Source: an uncultured Clostridia bacterium (lineage in GTDB: Bacteria; Bacillota; Clostridia; Christensenellales; UBA1242). Taken from it: 5,939 bases of DNA. Numbering within the stretch: position 1 is the first letter of the stretch; the number at the start of each line of letters is the position of its first letter. Positions 4,766 through 5,939 of the stretch are shown one piece after another. The notes under the pieces were generated by a model. That model worked only from the letters and a program-made list of their open reading frames with translations, was not told the origin of the DNA and did not search any database. The stretch spans positions 1-5,939 of the forward strand of contig CANQHS010000050.1 in the NCBI GenBank assembly GCA_947623795.1, written 5' to 3'. Made by a program: the position numbers and the translations under genes.

Positions 4766-5614
4766 CTTTTTAAATTTGTCGTTGAAGTGGTGGGTGTGGC
4801 CGCGCGAGTCCTTGTATGAAATGAGCGTGTTTAGGTTCACATTTTCGACACTTTTAAAAATGTTGTTTTCAATTATTGGGTCGGATTGTTTCAATTTTGC
4901 GATGAGCTCTTTCGTTTGCTTGCGTTTGCCCTCTTCGCCATGCGCGGAACTTTCTTTTTCTGTGAACTTGCACGCGCATTGCAAGAATTTGAGTTCGTTA
5001 TAATCCTTCCAATGCAAAATGTCGCTTTCGCGAATCAAATACATAGGGCGAATGAGTTGCATGCCCTTAAAATTTGTGCTTTTAATTTTGGGCATCATGG
5101 TTTGAAACTGCCCGCTAAAAAGCATTCCCATCAAGATTGTTTCAATCACGTCGTCATAATGGTGGCCGAGCGCGATTTTGTTGCAGCCGAGTGCCTTTGC
5201 TTTGGCGTAAAGATGGCCGCGACGCATTCGGGCGCAGAGATAGCATGGCGATTTTTCGACATTTACAACATTTTCAAAAATGTCCGTTTCAAAAATTGTG
5301 AGCGGAATTTCGAGCATCTTAGCGTTTTCCTCAATTAGCGCGCGATTTTTTTCGTTATAGCCCGGGTCCATGCACAAAAACACGACTTCGAACGGGAACT
5401 TGTTGTGGCGCTTTAATTCTTGAAAAAGTTTTGCCATCAAAAAACTATCTTTCCCGCCCGAAATGCAGACTGCAATTTTGTCGTTTGGCGAAATCAAATC
5501 ATATTCGTTAATGGCGCGGCAAAATTTGGAAAAGAGTTCCTTTTTAAACCTTTTCCTCAAACTTTCTTCCACTTGAAATGCCTTGCTCGTCCCTTCCTTT
5601 TGAATCTTTCTCAT
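4763..5614 (-). CDS. ttcA: TtcA-family tRNA 2-thiocytidine synthetase (PP-loop ATPase)
   Basis: TtcA activates C32 of certain tRNAs with ATP and replaces its oxygen by sulfur, using a 4Fe-4S cluster held by three cysteines. The 283-residue product has the PP-loop SGGKDS at 52-57, a CYLC motif (Cys124, Cys127), the family string LYAKAKALGCNKIALGHHYDD at about 135-155, IRPMYLIRESDI at about 188-199, and a C-terminal LQCAC (Cys213, Cys215) supplying the third cluster ligand. Residues about 219-245 form a charged insert. The ATG at 5614 fits the family N terminus. There is no ribosome site upstream, but a TATAAT lies so close that the mRNA probably starts at the ATG. As the gene faces the origin it is head-on to a fork moving right. 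Substrate assignment to C32 follows the family; other PP-loop tRNA thiolases are less likely. Confidence 0.88.
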   Translation of the reverse strand: MRKIQKEGTSKAFQVEESLRKRFKKELFSKFCRAINEYDLISPNDKIAVCISGGKDSFLMAKLFQELKRHNKFPFEVVFLCMDPGYNEKNRALIEENAKMLEIPLTIFETDIFENVVNVEKSPCYLCARMRRGHLYAKAKALGCNKIALGHHYDDVIETILMGMLFSGQFQTMMPKIKSTNFKGMQLIRPMYLIRESDILHWKDYNELKFLQCACKFTEKESSAHGEEGKRKQTKELIAKLKQSDPIIENNIFKSVENVNLNTLISYKDSRGHTHHFNDKFKK

Positions 5615-5620
5615 AAATCC

Positions 5621-5629
5621 ATTATAGCA
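5621..5629 (-). promoter_or_regulatory. ttcA promoter, extended -10, apparently leaderless
   Basis: On the minus strand TGCTATAAT spans 5629-5621. The A of the ttcA start codon (5614) is the seventh base after the -10, exactly where transcription would begin. No good -35 lies 16-18 bases upstream, which fits an extended -10 promoter. Confidence 0.65.
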
Positions 5630-5687
5630 TAACTTAGCATAAAAATAAAGTTTGACAAGAAAATTTATAAAATAATTCTTTTCCGCC

Positions 5688-5716
5688 TTTACATTAAAAC
5701 AAATTTATGATATAAT
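5688..5716 (+). promoter_or_regulatory. Promoter of the tRNA-Ser unit
   Basis: TTTACA (5688-5693), a 17-base spacer and TATAAT (5711-5716) with TGA before the -10 (extended). The predicted start is near 5723, giving a leader of about 157 nt before the tRNA. It is divergent from the ttcA promoter. Confidence 0.8.
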
Positions 5717-5729
5717 AGAATAGTGATAT

Positions 5730-5767
5730 GTCACCCTGAGCGAAGCGATAGCGGAGTCGAATGGGTC
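5730..5767 (+). repeat. REP-like unit, ACCC/GGGT subtype, within the tRNA-Ser leader
   Basis: It starts GTCACCCTGAGCG and ends GTCGAATGGGTC. ACCC (5733-5736) can pair with GGGT (5763-5766), with the conserved GA/TC pair inside. It lies between the promoter and the structured leader, so it should be the first hairpin of the precursor transcript. Confidence 0.75.
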
Positions 5768-5773
5768 TATTAA

Positions 5774-5875
5774 ACTTTTAAAGAGTTAACGCAGTGCTCT
5801 TTAAAAGTAGAAGGAGCAATCGAACCTAGGCTTATGTTTGCAATATTTTGCAAACTAGCAAAGGTGAGAGTTGCG
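5774..5875 (+). ncRNA. Structured tRNA-leader element, copy 3, before tRNA-Ser
   Basis: It opens with ACTTTTAAAGAG (5774-5785) pairing perfectly with CTCTTTAAAAGT (5797-5808), 12 bp over the loop TTAACGCAGTG; the loop differs from copies 1 and 2 at three of eleven positions. AGAAGGAG follows, then GCAAT (5816-5820), which pairs with GTTGC (5870-5874). Inside lie CCTAGGCTTA, a perfect 8-bp hairpin GTTTGCAA/TTGCAAAC with loop TATT (5836-5855), and TAGCAAAGGTG. GACG follows the closing arm, and the tRNA begins five bases after 5874. The order of parts matches copy 2 and copies D and E. No function is known to me. Confidence 0.65.
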
Positions 5876-5879
5876 ACGT

Positions 5880-5939
5880 GAAGGGTTGTCAGAGTGGTCG
5901 ATTGTGCCGCTCTCGAAAAGCGGTAAGGTGAAAGCCTTC
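5880..5939 (+). tRNA. tRNA-Ser(CGA), 3' part beyond the window
   Basis: The visible part covers the acceptor 5' strand GAAGGGT (5880-5886), TG, a D arm with AGAGTGGTCGAT, the anticodon stem CCGCT/AGCGG enclosing CTCGAAA with anticodon CGA (5914-5916), which reads TCG serine codons, and a long variable arm starting AAGG-TGAAAG-CCTT. The T arm and acceptor 3' strand are missing because the window ends. One D-stem pair (first pair, T-T) is mismatched. The start at 5880 is set by the seven-base acceptor spacing and cannot be checked against the other strand here. Confidence 0.9.

Overview
The window looks like the replication-origin region of a low-GC member of the Bacillota (Firmicutes), probably an uncultured clostridial lineage. 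The reasons are the A/T-rich coding sequence, near-consensus sigma-A promoters, AGGAG-type ribosome sites, and DnaA and DnaN proteins of firmicute type. I cannot place it more exactly from sequence alone. All positions were counted by hand and may be off by a base or two.

Layout, left to right. (1) The 5' third of dnaA on the minus strand, running off the left edge, with its own promoter. (2) About 1.36 kb without a gene between dnaA and dnaN. It holds a cluster of REP-like palindromes, an attenuator-like set of alternative hairpins, a long A/T-rich stretch, one copy of a structured repeat bounded by a 16-bp inverted repeat, more REP-like units, and then a DnaA-box cluster beside an A/T-rich segment that I read as oriC. 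(3) dnaN on the plus strand with its own promoter and terminator. dnaA and dnaN therefore diverge from the origin instead of forming the usual dnaA-dnaN operon. (4) A consensus promoter, about 465 nt of tandemly duplicated structured leader, and tRNA-Leu(CAG). (5) About 420 bp of repeats, including an inverted copy of the structured element and a 17-bp direct repeat of the tRNA 3' end. (6) Two minus-strand genes, a hypothetical protein and upstream of it a TtcA-like tRNA thiolase with an apparently leaderless promoter. (7) A promoter, one REP-like unit, a third structured leader and the start of tRNA-Ser(CGA), cut by the right edge.

The genes serve replication initiation (dnaA, oriC, dnaN) and tRNA supply and modification (two tRNAs, ttcA). 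The most unusual material is between the genes. A family of repeated elements keeps its base pairing while the bases themselves change (GTGAAC/GTTCAC, ACAAAC/GTTTGT, GCAAT/GTTGC). Two members sit between a strong promoter and a tRNA gene and end only a few bases from the tRNA. A second family, of REP type, occurs in at least four subtypes whose arms change together. I do not recognise the first family as a known RNA class. Whether it acts as RNA, as mobile DNA, or both is inference.
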